Assembly: GCA_949372955.1 (NCBI GenBank) | Contig: CASIAX010000008.1 | Coordinates: forward strand, 1-64,000 | Length of the DNA: 64,000 nt | Origin: SGZJ01 sp949372955 | GTDB taxonomy: Bacteria > Bacteroidota > Bacteroidia > Flavobacteriales > Flavobacteriaceae | Reading direction: 5' to 3' | In this document: positions 9,850-19,364 of the stretch, one piece after another | Numbering within the stretch: the stretch's first letter is position 1 | Layout of the letters: the number at the start of each line of letters is the position of its first letter | Program-made: the position numbers and the translations under genes | The notes under the pieces: generated by a model | Told to the model about the DNA's origin: nothing | Databases searched by the model: none | Seen by the model: only the letters and a program-made list of their open reading frames with translations

Positions 9850-10545
9850 ATGTATTTATACCCATTTTTAGCTGTAATTGTAGGTGCACTAATTGTTATC
9901 TTTTTATCTAAAAGAGCTATTCAGATAAACTCTCAACTCACACTAGCATTTAGTGGTGCGTTTCTTTTATCTATTACCGTTTTTGATCTTATTCCGAGTG
10001 TTTATACTGTTGAGCTGTTTAACCCTGTAACTGAAATAAATTATGATGAAAGGTTAATTGGTTTAATGATTATGGTTGGAATTCTTTTTCAAGTTATACT
10101 AGAATTTTTCTCTAAGGGTGCTGAACACGGACACATACATATTAACAACAATAAACTACCTTGGGTTTTGCTTATAAGTTTATCTCTTCATGCATTTGTT
10201 GAAGGTTTTTCAATTCACTTAGATCAAGATATTTTATATGGCATATTTGTTCATAAAATTCCAATTGCATTTATTATCACTACATCACTTTTAAATAGTG
10301 AAATCAAAAAATACAAAATTTTATTTTTTATATTATTTTTCAGTGCAATGACCCCATTTGGAACATTTATATCAAACAACAGTACTCAGCTATTACAATA
10401 TTCAACCCTCATTGACTCATTTGTAGTTGGAGTATTATTACATGTGTCTACTACAATTTTATTTGAGAGTAGCGAAGGGCATAAATTTAATTTAGCTAAA
10501 ATTTCTCTTATTACTCTAGCTATTGTTTTAGCATACTTGATTTAG
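9850..10545 (+). CDS. ZIP-family divalent metal transporter
   Basis: A 231-residue inner-membrane protein with about seven or eight hydrophobic segments. The ZIP signatures are visible: LLISLSLHAFVEGFSIHLD, the TM4-like metal motif (HxxxEG), and GIFVHKIPIAFIITTSLL (HKxP, the TM5-like motif). A histidine-containing cytoplasmic loop AEHGHIHINNNK precedes them. It likely imports Zn2+ or another divalent metal. The reading frame extends to a TTG at 9844, but the ATG at 9850 gives a normal hydrophobic N-terminus and is preferred. The 3' end overlaps the convergent DUF4294 gene by 26 bases. Confidence 0.85.
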   Translation: MYLYPFLAVIVGALIVIFLSKRAIQINSQLTLAFSGAFLLSITVFDLIPSVYTVELFNPVTEINYDERLIGLMIMVGILFQVILEFFSKGAEHGHIHINNNKLPWVLLISLSLHAFVEGFSIHLDQDILYGIFVHKIPIAFIITTSLLNSEIKKYKILFFILFFSAMTPFGTFISNNSTQLLQYSTLIDSFVVGVLLHVSTTILFESSEGHKFNLAKISLITLAIVLAYLI

Positions 10546-11194
10546 TGGACCATAATTTTTTTAAATAAAATAAATCTGGAATATCATTTTTAGGAGCTAG
10601 TGGCTCTAGTGATCCAGACTGAAAAGCTTTTTGTAGTATATCTTCAATATAATAATCTTCGATTACTTCAGTTGGTGAATAGGTCTCTTTTAGAGACATA
10701 TTAAAGATTTTTGCTGTTGTATTAAACAAAAATGCATTAAATCCATTTTTTAAATCTTTTATAACCTCATATACAGTAAATTCAGTGTGTCTATTTATTA
10801 GTTTTATTAAAATTTGACCTTCAGTTTGGGTTAATTTCTTTAGTTCATCTGTAAACTTTCCTTCAATATACTTTTGAGTTCTTTTAATGTACCTCTTGCG
10901 ATTCCTTTTTCTTTTTATACCATTTACTCTTTCGTATAAAGATTCTAGTCTAACAGATGCTAACTTGGCATAAGGGTAAACCTTTAGAGTTTTTCTTTTT
11001 AATATTAAATATTGTCTTAACTTATCTCTATCGTTGAATTTAATTCTTGGTAGCAAAGAAATTTCATTTAGCTCAATTGAGTTTTTCATTATTGAATCCC
11101 CCTTTATAATTATAAAGGTGTCTGCTTCATTATTTTCTTGAGAAAAAGAAAATAAACTGTAAAAAATTATTAGTAAGGATAAATAAAACTTCAT
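10520..11194 (-). CDS. DUF4294-family secreted protein
   Basis: A 224-residue protein with a signal peptide (about 1-18, ending FSFSQ) and a basic, charged mature region. The stretch LILKRKTLKVYPYAKLASVRLESLYERVNGIKRKRNRKRYIKR cannot be quoted as a known motif, but the YPYAKLA and tandem Arg/Lys pattern fit DUF4294, a Bacteroidota family of unknown function. The C-terminus ends with PDLFYLKKLW. It is convergent with the ZIP gene (26-base overlap) and divergent from the M42 peptidase at 11321, its usual neighbour in Flavobacteriia. Confidence 0.75.
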   Translation of the reverse strand: MKFYLSLLIIFYSLFSFSQENNEADTFIIIKGDSIMKNSIELNEISLLPRIKFNDRDKLRQYLILKRKTLKVYPYAKLASVRLESLYERVNGIKRKRNRKRYIKRTQKYIEGKFTDELKKLTQTEGQILIKLINRHTEFTVYEVIKDLKNGFNAFLFNTTAKIFNMSLKETYSPTEVIEDYYIEDILQKAFQSGSLEPLAPKNDIPDLFYLKKLWSTKSSMLKQ

Positions 11195-11320
11195 TTATAA
11201 ATTTATTACAAAAATAACTATAAATAAATATGGGAGAGTTAATTAATCATTAAAATAGCTACAATTAAAATAATTCATATTATTTTTACTTTTTGCAATT
11301 AATACTATAAAAATAATTGA

Positions 11321-12409
11321 ATGGCTAAGGATAATATATTAAATAAGAAATCTTTAAAATTTTTAGAAAACTACTTAAATAACCCCTCTCCTACCGGATA
11401 TGAATGGGAAGGACAAAAGATATGGATGGATTATCTTAAACCTTATGTAGATGAGTTTATTACTGACACATACGGAACTGCAGTTGCTGTTATAAATCCT
11501 GACGCAAAATATAAAGTAGTTATTGAAGGACATGCAGATGAAATATCTTGGTATGTAAATTATATTTCTGATAACGGGTTAATATATGTCATTAGAAATG
11601 GTGGGAGTGATCATCAAATTGCACCAAGTAAAATTGTAAATATTCATACGAAAAAAGGTATAGTAAAAGGAGTCTTTGGTTGGCCTGCTATTCATACTAG
11701 AATGTCATCAAAAGAGGAAACTCCAAAAATTGATAATATATTTATTGATGTAGGTTGTAAAACAAAAGAAGAAGTTGAAAAATTAAATGTTCATGTTGGT
11801 TGTGTTATCACATACCCAGATGAATTTCATATTCTAAATAAAGATAATTTCGTTTGTAGAGCATTAGATAATAGAATGGGTGGATTCATGATAGCAGAAG
11901 TTGCAAGACTATTAAAAGAAAATAAAAAAGAACTTCCTTTCGGCTTGTATATAACTAACTCTGTACAGGAAGAAATTGGATTAAGAGGTGCTCAAATGAT
12001 AGCAGAAACAATAAAACCAAACGTAGCAATAGTTACTGATGTAACTCATGATACTACAACACCCATGATTAACAAGAAAAAAGAAGGATTTTGTGAACTA
12101 GATAAAGGTCCTGTTATTGCATATGCACCAGCCGTTCAACAAAAATTAAGAGATTTAATTATCAGTACTGCCGAAAAGAATAAAATACCATTTCAACGTG
12201 CTGCACTTTCTAGAGCAACAGGTACAGATACAGATGCTTTTGCTTACAGTAATGGAGGTGTTGCTTCTGCATTGATTTCACTACCCTTAAGATACATGCA
12301 TACGACTGTAGAAATGGTCCATAAAAATGATGTTGAAAGTGTTATTAAATTAATTTATAATACACTTCTAAATATTGAAAATAACGAAGATTTTAGTTAT
12401 TTTAAATAA
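11321..12409 (+). CDS. M42-family metallo-aminopeptidase/endoglucanase-like peptidase
   Basis: A 362-residue cytoplasmic zinc aminopeptidase of the M42 (glutamyl aminopeptidase, FrvX-like) family. Visible active-site elements: NPSPTGYEWEG near the N-terminus, the metal His in VIEGHADEISW (about 64-75), the bridging Asp in CRALDNRMGG (about 185-194), QEEIGLRGAQ with the catalytic Glu and a metal Glu (about 211-220), the Asp in VTDVTHDT, and a late metal His in MHTTVEMVH. The length is normal. The ATG at 11321 follows an AT-rich 126-base divergent intergenic region shared with the DUF4294 gene. It probably trims peptides in the cytoplasm. Confidence 0.93.
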   Translation: MAKDNILNKKSLKFLENYLNNPSPTGYEWEGQKIWMDYLKPYVDEFITDTYGTAVAVINPDAKYKVVIEGHADEISWYVNYISDNGLIYVIRNGGSDHQIAPSKIVNIHTKKGIVKGVFGWPAIHTRMSSKEETPKIDNIFIDVGCKTKEEVEKLNVHVGCVITYPDEFHILNKDNFVCRALDNRMGGFMIAEVARLLKENKKELPFGLYITNSVQEEIGLRGAQMIAETIKPNVAIVTDVTHDTTTPMINKKKEGFCELDKGPVIAYAPAVQQKLRDLIISTAEKNKIPFQRAALSRATGTDTDAFAYSNGGVASALISLPLRYMHTTVEMVHKNDVESVIKLIYNTLLNIENNEDFSYFK

Positions 12410-13156
12410 CTAATTTAAAATATCAACTAATACATCATAGTATCGATTAGCAATCAATTCTGCTCCACTCTGATTATAATGTAGGAGGTCCGCTAGATAG
12501 CTATTATTAAAACCAGAATACATATCAACGGTTAACACTTGTGAAGTTGAGGTGGTTTGATGTTGCGCTAGAGTAACTACATCTTCACCCCAACTATCAA
12601 AATAATCTGTAAGCGGAGGAACCATAATAATTGAATTTGCAGGAGCTAATTTTTCGATTATAATAGTTACGTTTGGGTTAGCTTGTTGAATAATATCAAT
12701 TATTGAATTAACATTAGATAAGATAGTCTCATATTCACCACCTCCTAAAGCGTCATTACCACCTGGAGAACTAAATAAAACAACATCTGGCATATGTTCT
12801 AATTCGTTAAGCCAATTTTCAATTTGAGATAAAATTAATTCTGCAGTCCACCCACCCCTACCTTCATGATCTATATCAAAGTTTAAGCCTAAATAAGTAG
12901 GATATTCTGCATTATCACTTTGTGTCCCAACATAATCAAAATTCCAATTTCCATCTATAAGTAATTTCCATAATTCATATCTGTAGCTTTCATAATTAGG
13001 TCGATCTCCTTCAACCCTAGAAGCACCTAACGACATTATTTTAGTAGTTGTAACCGACAAAGGTGCAGTAGTCTCTATTGGAGTTATTACATTTTCATTA
13101 TTGCAAGAAAAAATAATTAATGATATTATAAATAATTTGAGAATAGGATTTTTCAT
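12410..13156 (-). CDS. SGNH/GDSL-type hydrolase lipoprotein
   Basis: A 248-residue lipoprotein with lipobox IFSC (Cys about 18). The SGNH blocks are recognisable: block I IMSLGASRVEG with the nucleophile Ser in GAS rather than GDS, a block III-like SSPGGNDALGGG (G and N of the oxyanion hole), and block V DLLHYNQSGAELIA with the D-x-x-H pair. This predicts an esterase or acyl hydrolase anchored in the outer or inner membrane; the substrate is unknown and might be a polysaccharide acetyl group. It is convergent with the M42 peptidase, with abutting stop codons. Confidence 0.82.
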   Translation of the reverse strand: MKNPILKLFIISLIIFSCNNENVITPIETTAPLSVTTTKIMSLGASRVEGDRPNYESYRYELWKLLIDGNWNFDYVGTQSDNAEYPTYLGLNFDIDHEGRGGWTAELILSQIENWLNELEHMPDVVLFSSPGGNDALGGGEYETILSNVNSIIDIIQQANPNVTIIIEKLAPANSIIMVPPLTDYFDSWGEDVVTLAQHQTTSTSQVLTVDMYSGFNNSYLADLLHYNQSGAELIANRYYDVLVDILN

Positions 13157-13205
13157 TTGCCAAAATTACAACAAATAGGTAGTAAAACACAAACCAAATA
13201 TGTTG

Positions 13206-14576
13206 TTATTGTTTTTTTAAACTATTGTATTTTTTTAGTGCTACTATTACCTTAGGAGACAACAATAATGTAGCTAGCATAGTTGGAATGGCCATTAGAG
13301 CAAAAAAGCTATCAATAAGATTAATCATTAAACTTAAAGATGTTGTTGCTCCGATAATTATACTAAGAATATAAATATAATTATAGTATTTCTTATTGTT
13401 AGCTCCAAATAAAAAGGACATACATTTAGTTCCATAGTAAGAATACGTAAATAAAGAAGACATACTAAAAACTACAATACAAAATAAAAGCAAGTATTTA
13501 CCAATATTTGGCATAGAGTGCTCAAAAGCTAGTGCAGTTAGAGTAACTCCACTTACTCCCTCATTTTTCCATACTCCAGTCACTAAAATAGCCAAAGCTG
13601 TTAGTGTACAAACTAACAAGGTATCAATAGCAGGTCCAAGCATAGCTACTAAACCTTCTTTAATAGGAGAGTTAGTTTTGGCAGCTCCATGTGCCATTGG
13701 TGCAGTTCCTATACCAGCTTCATTAGAAAAAGCACCTCTTCTAATCCCTAGAATAATTAAAGCTCCTAAAACACCTCCATAAACTTGTTCTCCATTGTAA
13801 TTTTCAGCTACAAATGCATCAGTAAAAATCATCTTAATATACATAGGTAAAACGTCATAATTAATTATCAAAACAGCAATAACACATATCATATAAACAC
13901 CGACCATAAATGGCACTAGCTTAGTAGCAACAGAACTTATTCGATTTAATCCACCTAAAATCACCAGCGATGTTACTATTATAAGTACAAAACCAATTAA
14001 AATATTAGAATTTAAGTTAACGTTAAATCCAGATGGTATTAGTAAAATATCATTAATTGCCTGGGTTAACTGATTAACATTAAAAAGAGGTAAAACTCCA
14101 ATTAAACCACTTAAGCTAAACATTACTGCTAAAGGCTTCCATTTACTCCCTAATCCTTCTGTGATAAAGTACATCGGCCCACCTTGAAGTTCACCATTTG
14201 AATCTTTACCCCTATACATTATTGATAAAGTAGATGTGAAAAACTTTGTAGACATTCCAATAATTCCACTTATCCACATCCAAAAAATTGAACCAGGTCC
14301 GCCAATACTAATAGCTACTGCAACTCCAGCTATATTCCCCATTCCAACGGTAGCAGATAAAGCAGTGGAGAGAGCGCTAAAATGGCTGATTTGACCAATA
14401 TCATCTTTGTCATCAAATTTACCTCTTAAAATATCTATTGCATGAAAAAAAAACTTGAATTGGATCAACCTAGAATAAATTAATAAAAAAAGACCACCTC
14501 CGATTAAAACAATTAATAATGGTATTCCCCAAAGGAATGAAGCCAGATTAGAGACAAAAGATTCTATTTCATTCAT
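13206..14576 (-). CDS. Sodium:alanine (amino acid) symporter, AGCS family
   Basis: A 456-residue inner-membrane transporter with about 10-11 hydrophobic segments. The AGCS signature is clear: SALSTALSATVGMGNIAGVA (about 67-86), then GGPGSIFWMWISGIIGMSTKF, GGPMYFI (about 138-144) and GIRRGAFSNEAGIGTAPMAH (about 278-297). It imports alanine or glycine with Na+. It overlaps the 3' end of purC by 8 bases on the same strand, so it is likely translationally coupled in a phoH-purC-symporter transcript. The functional link to purines could be glycine supply, but that is inference. Confidence 0.94.
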   Translation of the reverse strand: MNEIESFVSNLASFLWGIPLLIVLIGGGLFLLIYSRLIQFKFFFHAIDILRGKFDDKDDIGQISHFSALSTALSATVGMGNIAGVAVAISIGGPGSIFWMWISGIIGMSTKFFTSTLSIMYRGKDSNGELQGGPMYFITEGLGSKWKPLAVMFSLSGLIGVLPLFNVNQLTQAINDILLIPSGFNVNLNSNILIGFVLIIVTSLVILGGLNRISSVATKLVPFMVGVYMICVIAVLIINYDVLPMYIKMIFTDAFVAENYNGEQVYGGVLGALIILGIRRGAFSNEAGIGTAPMAHGAAKTNSPIKEGLVAMLGPAIDTLLVCTLTALAILVTGVWKNEGVSGVTLTALAFEHSMPNIGKYLLLFCIVVFSMSSLFTYSYYGTKCMSFLFGANNKKYYNYIYILSIIIGATTSLSLMINLIDSFFALMAIPTMLATLLLSPKVIVALKKYNSLKKQ

Positions 14577-15525
14577 ACGAATTTAGAAAATTATCAACAT
14601 TGGATTGAATTCGACTAATTATGTTAGAAGTATCACTTTTAATGAATTTTTCAGCAGTAATATTTTCATATAATTCAATATACCTTTCACTAACTTCTCT
14701 GATATATTCGTCGGACATATATGGAACAGTTTGATTATGTAAACCTTGAAAATTATTTTTTATCAACCACTGCCTAACAAATTCTTTAGAAAGTTGCTTT
14801 TGCGGATCTCGATTTTCTTGCCTTAAAGAATAACCTTCTTTATAAAAATATCTTGACGAATCAGGAGTATGGATTTCATCAATCAAAACAATCTTTCCTG
14901 AAGATGTCTTACCAAACTCATATTTAGTATCAACTAGTATAAGCCCTCTTTTACTAGCAATTTCAGTACCTCTTTGAAAAAGCTTATGGGTATAATCTTC
15001 AAGTACTTCGTAATCAGATTTTGAAACAATTCCTTTAGAAATAATGTCTTCTTTTGAAATGTCCTCGTCATGCTCACCAAACTCTGCTTTAGTAGCCGGA
15101 GTTATAATTGGATTAGGAAACATGTCATTTTCAATCAAACCATCTGGCATGCCTACTCCACAAATCATTCTAAATCCTTTCTTGTATTCCCTTGCAGCAT
15201 GTCCAGATAGATAACCTCTAATAACCATTTCAACCTTAAATGGCTCGCAACTATGTCCAATAGCTATATTAGCATCTGGTGTAGAAATCAGCCAATTAGG
15301 AACTAAATCCTCGGTATCTTTCATCATTTTTGTAGCAATTTGATTTAGAATCTGGCCTTTATATGGAATTCCTTTAGGCATAACCACATCAAAAGCAGAT
15401 AGCCTATCAGAAGCAACCATAACAAGTAAGTTATTTTTTAATGTATAAACATCTCTGACCTTTCCCTTGTAAACTGCTAACTGATTCTTAAAATTAAAAT
15501 CGGTCTTAATAATAGTATTATTCAT
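14569..15525 (-). CDS. purC: Phosphoribosylaminoimidazole-succinocarboxamide (SAICAR) synthase
   Basis: PurC joins CAIR and aspartate with ATP in de novo purine synthesis. The 318-residue length matches the longer bacterial/yeast-like type. Motifs: YKGKVRDVY near the N-terminus (nucleotide-binding lysine region), ASDRLSAFDVVMP, the VIRGYLSGHAAREYKKG block, and LVDTKYEFGK...LIDEIHTPDSSRY (split at about 197-230), the characteristic SAICAR signature. It lies between phoH upstream (8-base gap) and the amino-acid symporter downstream (8-base overlap) on the minus strand. No riboswitch was seen, because the gene is internal to the transcript. Confidence 0.96.
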   Translation of the reverse strand: MNNTIIKTDFNFKNQLAVYKGKVRDVYTLKNNLLVMVASDRLSAFDVVMPKGIPYKGQILNQIATKMMKDTEDLVPNWLISTPDANIAIGHSCEPFKVEMVIRGYLSGHAAREYKKGFRMICGVGMPDGLIENDMFPNPIITPATKAEFGEHDEDISKEDIISKGIVSKSDYEVLEDYTHKLFQRGTEIASKRGLILVDTKYEFGKTSSGKIVLIDEIHTPDSSRYFYKEGYSLRQENRDPQKQLSKEFVRQWLIKNNFQGLHNQTVPYMSDEYIREVSERYIELYENITAEKFIKSDTSNIISRIQSNVDNFLNSYE

Positions 15526-15533
15526 ATGTCTAT

Positions 15534-16487
15534 TTATTCTAAATTCTCAATATTTTTATAGGCATCAATCACATTTTTAACTAGCTTGTGACGAATAACA
15601 TCATTATCGTCTAAAAAAACAATACCAACTCCTTTAACATCTTTTAGTATTAACAAAGCTTCTTTTAAACCAGAAGTAACTCTTCTTGGCAAATCGACTT
15701 GACCAGGATCTCCCGTGAGTAAAAATTTAGCGTTTTTACCCATTCTAGTTAAAAACATTTTCATTTGAGCATGGGTTGTATTTTGACCTTCGTCTAAAAT
15801 AACAAAAGCGTTATCTAAAGTTCTTCCACGCATAAATGCCAATGGCGCTAATTGTATAGTTCCATTTTCTATATAGTCATTTAATTTCTCAGCAGGAATC
15901 ATATCTCTTAAAGCATCATAAAGAGGCTGCATATATGGGTCAAGTTTCTCCTTTAAATCCCCAGGTAAAAAACCGAGATTTTCACCAGCTTCTATTGCAG
16001 GCCTTGTTAATATGATTCTTTTTACTTGCCTGTCTTTAAGCGCTTTAACCGCAAGAGCAACAGCTGTATATGTTTTGCCTGTGCCAGCAGGACCAATAGC
16101 AAATACCATGTCATTATTTGAAATACTGTCAACAATTTTTCTTTGATTAATAGTTTTGGCTTTAATTGGCTTACCACCTACTCCATGCAATATAGCACCA
16201 TGACTTTTTTTAGAGGTTTTAACTTCACTAATAGAACCACTTTTAACTAAAGTCTCTATCTCGTTTTCAGAAATAGAGTTATACTCTAAGAAATATTTGA
16301 AAATAATTTCAATTTTAGATTCAAAATCAATTAACAAACTTTCATCGCCAAAGACCTTTATATCATTACCTCTTGCAATTATTTTCAACTTAGGAAAACT
16401 AGATTTTATAAAATCTAAATTTTTATTTCTTGACCCAAATAATTCTTTTGGATCAATATTTTTAATTTTAATTATTTTTTCGTTCAA
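15534..16487 (-). CDS. PhoH-like P-loop ATPase
   Basis: A 317-residue PhoH protein, a predicted ATPase linked to RNA metabolism. The Walker A motif is GPAGTGKTYTAVALAVKALK (about 132-151) and the Walker B-like segment is NAFVILDEGQNTTHAQMKMFLTR, with LTGDPGQVDLP downstream. All are standard for PhoH/PhoL. The N-terminal 110 residues form the small KH-like/PhoH N domain. The start is a TTG at 16487, with no in-frame ATG immediately upstream. It is first in a phoH-purC-symporter run on the minus strand and divergent from the SAM hydrolase gene. Confidence 0.92.
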   Translation of the reverse strand: MNEKIIKIKNIDPKELFGSRNKNLDFIKSSFPKLKIIARGNDIKVFGDESLLIDFESKIEIIFKYFLEYNSISENEIETLVKSGSISEVKTSKKSHGAILHGVGGKPIKAKTINQRKIVDSISNNDMVFAIGPAGTGKTYTAVALAVKALKDRQVKRIILTRPAIEAGENLGFLPGDLKEKLDPYMQPLYDALRDMIPAEKLNDYIENGTIQLAPLAFMRGRTLDNAFVILDEGQNTTHAQMKMFLTRMGKNAKFLLTGDPGQVDLPRRVTSGLKEALLILKDVKGVGIVFLDDNDVIRHKLVKNVIDAYKNIENLE

Positions 16488-16592
16488 TAGAAATCTGTTT
16501 TATTGATTTTATAGAGATGATTTTATTAAATTTGTAATAAATGTACATAATTTTGTATCATATATTTTAAAAAAAATATTAACAATTTATAA

Positions 16593-17423
16593 ATGTCAAT
16601 AATAACATTAACTACAGATTTTGGTATAAAAGACCACTTTACGGCCAATATTAAAGGTGCTATTTTCTCAGAGTTACCTGATGTTAATATTGTTGATATA
16701 TCTCATCAAATATCTCCATTTAATATATTAGAGGCAGCTTATATAATTCAAAATTCTTACACAAGCTTTCCAATAAACACAATACACATCATCGGAGTTG
16801 ACTCAGAATTAAACCCTGAAAATAAACATCTAGTGGTCAAATTTGAAGGGCAATACTTTATTTGTGCTGACAATGGAATTATGAGTATGGCTTGCTTAAA
16901 TATAGAGCCTGAAGAAATTGTAGAAATAAATATTCATGATAACTTGATTTCAAATTTTAGTGTTTTAGATGTATTTGTTAAAGTAGCATGTCACATTTCA
17001 AGAGGAGGTAAACTTGAAGTAATTGGAAAAAATATTGATAAAATAAAATCTGTAAAAAACTTAACTCCTTTTATAAATGAAAGTAAGAATCAGATTATAG
17101 GTAATGTTATTTATATAGATAATTACGGAAATGTAGTTACTAATATTACAAAATCTTTTTTTAGAGAAATATCTAAGTCAAGAGATTTTGAAATATCTGT
17201 AAGGAATTATAAATTCAAAAAAATACATAGTAAATATAGTGATATAGTAAATTTTAGTATTGATGAAAATAGAAGAAACAATGATGGTCAAGCTTTAGCT
17301 ATTTTCAATTCAAGTTTAAATTTAGAAATTGCAATTTACAAAAGCAACCCTGTAAATTTTGGTACTGCAGCTTCTTTAATGGGGCTAAATATTTTAGACA
17401 GTGTAACCATAAACTTTAAATAG
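16593..17423 (+). CDS. S-adenosyl-L-methionine hydrolase (adenosine-forming), DUF62/SAM hydroxide adenosyltransferase family
   Basis: A 276-residue member of the fluorinase/chlorinase-like fold. Signatures: ITLTTDFGIKDHFTANIKG with the SAM-contacting Asp, the VDISHQISPFNILEAAYI segment, HIIGVDSELN, ICADNGIMS, and the C-terminal VIYIDNYGNVVTNI. Most bacterial members hydrolyse SAM to adenosine and methionine rather than halogenating it; a halogenase is unlikely but not excluded by sequence alone. It stands alone between the divergent phoH and dnaN (85 bases upstream of dnaN). Confidence 0.87.
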   Translation: MSIITLTTDFGIKDHFTANIKGAIFSELPDVNIVDISHQISPFNILEAAYIIQNSYTSFPINTIHIIGVDSELNPENKHLVVKFEGQYFICADNGIMSMACLNIEPEEIVEINIHDNLISNFSVLDVFVKVACHISRGGKLEVIGKNIDKIKSVKNLTPFINESKNQIIGNVIYIDNYGNVVTNITKSFFREISKSRDFEISVRNYKFKKIHSKYSDIVNFSIDENRRNNDGQALAIFNSSLNLEIAIYKSNPVNFGTAASLMGLNILDSVTINFK

Positions 17424-17475
17424 TTTACAAAAAAAACTGTTAATAAGTTTCTTTCCTTTATTTGTCTGTTTACAA

Positions 17476-17483
17476 TATATTTG
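17476..17483 (+). promoter_or_regulatory. Putative -7 element of dnaN
   Basis: TATATTTG matches the Bacteroidota -7 consensus TAnnTTTG and ends 25 bases before the dnaN ATG. A TTTG at 17461-17464 is too close to serve as a normal -33 box, so only the -7 element is supported. Confidence 0.4.
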
Positions 17484-17508
17484 TAGTTATAAATCTAAAT
17501 TTCCAAAT

Positions 17509-18627
17509 ATGAAATTTATTGTTTCAAGCATAGCATTACTTAAAAAATTACAAATTGTTGGTGGAGTTATTAACTCTTCCAATACAATCCCTGTTCTTGA
17601 TCATTTTCTATTTGAATTAGATAACTCTAATTTGAGTATTACTGCAAGTGACCTAGAAACCACAATGAGCACAACTATAGAAGTTGACAGTAATAGTAAA
17701 GGAACTTTAGCTATCCCATCAAAACTTCTTTTAGATACATTAAAAACTTTTCCTGAGCAACCTTTAACTTTTGTTGTCCTTGAAAACCATATAATTGAGA
17801 TTAATTCAAACCATGGTAAATATGCTTTAGCTTATTCTGACGGTGAACAATTTCCTAAGACTATTCAGTTAGACAATCCATCTTCAACAAAAATATCTAG
17901 CGAAGTTCTACTAAAGGCAATAAATAACACATTATTTGCAGCAGGTAATGACGACCTGAGACCAGTGATGAGCGGAGTGTTTTTTCAATTATCTAACAAT
18001 AACTTAACTTTTGTAGCTACTGATGCACATAAACTTGTTAAGTACACTAGGAGTGACTTTACAGCATCTGAAACTGCGGAGTTTATTATGCCAAAAAAAC
18101 CACTTAATTTACTTAAAACTATACTAAACGATAATGATCAAGAAATTGAGGTCGAATACAATGACTCTAACGCTAAGTTCATACTTAACGATAGTCTTAT
18201 AATATGTAGATTAATTGACGGCAACTATCCTAATTATGAAGCTGTAATTCCAAAAGAAAATCCAAACGTATTAACTATTGACAGAATTCAATTTTTGAAT
18301 TCTGTAAAAAGAGTTTCTATTTTCTCTAACAAAACAACTCATCAAATAAGACTAAAAGCAGCAGGTGCTGAATTAAATATTTCTGCTGAAGATCTAGATT
18401 TTAGTAATAAAGCAGAAGAGAGATTGACTTGTGATTACCAAGGTGATGATATACAAATAGGATTTAACTCTAGATTTTTATTAGAAATGTTAAATAATTT
18501 AGAATCCTCTGAAATTAAACTTGAAATGAGCTTACCAAATAGAGCAGGTATCTTAAAACCAACTAGCGGAAATGTGGATGGTGAAAGTATAACTATGCTA
18601 GTTATGCCAGTTATGCTAAATAGTTAA
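17509..18627 (+). CDS. dnaN: DNA polymerase III subunit beta (sliding clamp)
   Basis: The ring-shaped processivity factor of replicative polymerase. The 372-residue length is standard for three clamp domains of about 120 residues. Recognisable segments: MKFIVSSIALLKKLQ at the start, ASDLETTM, LAIPSKLLLDTLKTFP, RPVMSGVFFQL and the C-terminal ESITMLVMPVMLNS, which contains the MP(V/M) stretch lining the partner-binding pocket. It is not next to dnaA, so it does not by itself mark an origin. It is followed by a convergent secreted-protein gene 5 bases away. Confidence 0.97.
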   Translation: MKFIVSSIALLKKLQIVGGVINSSNTIPVLDHFLFELDNSNLSITASDLETTMSTTIEVDSNSKGTLAIPSKLLLDTLKTFPEQPLTFVVLENHIIEINSNHGKYALAYSDGEQFPKTIQLDNPSSTKISSEVLLKAINNTLFAAGNDDLRPVMSGVFFQLSNNNLTFVATDAHKLVKYTRSDFTASETAEFIMPKKPLNLLKTILNDNDQEIEVEYNDSNAKFILNDSLIICRLIDGNYPNYEAVIPKENPNVLTIDRIQFLNSVKRVSIFSNKTTHQIRLKAAGAELNISAEDLDFSNKAEERLTCDYQGDDIQIGFNSRFLLEMLNNLESSEIKLEMSLPNRAGILKPTSGNVDGESITMLVMPVMLNS

Positions 18628-18632
18628 TATTT

Positions 18633-19280
18633 TTATTTCTTAAAAACTACAAGTTTCGCCTTATAACCAGTCATTATTAACCATTTATTGTTAGATAAAT
18701 TATTGCCATTTTCATCAAAAACACTCAATTGAGCTGTATTAGGACTAGACTCTCCTTCGTTTAAGGCTAGAAACTCTATATTATTATAACCTTCCATTAA
18801 ATCAATGTCTATTGTATAATAACTTGCTGTTAAAGTTATATTTGGATGTATAACAATATTATTTAACATTAATTTAATTCTATCGCCATCAACATATTCA
18901 TGATCTCTACATTTTATTATAATGTACTTCGATTCTGTTTCTAACTCGCCTAAATAAAAATCTTTTCTAAACTTTGAAGACGTAGTATTTCCTTCTTTGA
19001 AGGTCTGCTTTATATCCCAAGTAGGTGATACCAAATCTGTTTTGTTAGTAATATCTAAATCAGGTTTTTTAAGAGCATTACTTAAATTATAATTAAAAAA
19101 AGGAATTATTAGTTTATTAGTTAAGCCCCTAACTAAAGGTACTTTTACAGGAAATGTATTTAACGGGATTTCATTATCCTCAAGAGATTTAATTATTAAT
19201 GTTTTCACCGAACTATCTTGCTGTGAATAAGATAAATAACAGTACAAAACAAAAAATAAAAATAAAAATTTATATCTCAT
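18633..19280 (-). CDS. Secreted protein of unknown function
   Basis: A 215-residue protein with a signal peptide ending near SYSQ (residue 20). The mature part has a Thr/Ser-rich linker with SPTWDIKQTFKEGN and a C-terminal beta-rich half (DYLGELETESKYIIIKCRDHEYVDGDRIKLMLN cannot be split into known motifs) resembling all-beta extracellular domains. The VDGDRI and GYNNIEFLALNEG segments recur in flavobacterial secreted proteins of unknown role, as far as I can recall. It is convergent with dnaN and divergent from a TauE gene. No function is assigned. Confidence 0.7.
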   Translation of the reverse strand: MRYKFLFLFFVLYCYLSYSQQDSSVKTLIIKSLEDNEIPLNTFPVKVPLVRGLTNKLIIPFFNYNLSNALKKPDLDITNKTDLVSPTWDIKQTFKEGNTTSSKFRKDFYLGELETESKYIIIKCRDHEYVDGDRIKLMLNNIVIHPNITLTASYYTIDIDLMEGYNNIEFLALNEGESSPNTAQLSVFDENGNNLSNNKWLIMTGYKAKLVVFKK

Positions 19281-19364
19281 TAAATATATAATTATAGATT
19301 TGTTAAAGATATTTAAAATTATCGTTTTGAAATTTATATTAACATAATTTTAATTCAGAAATAA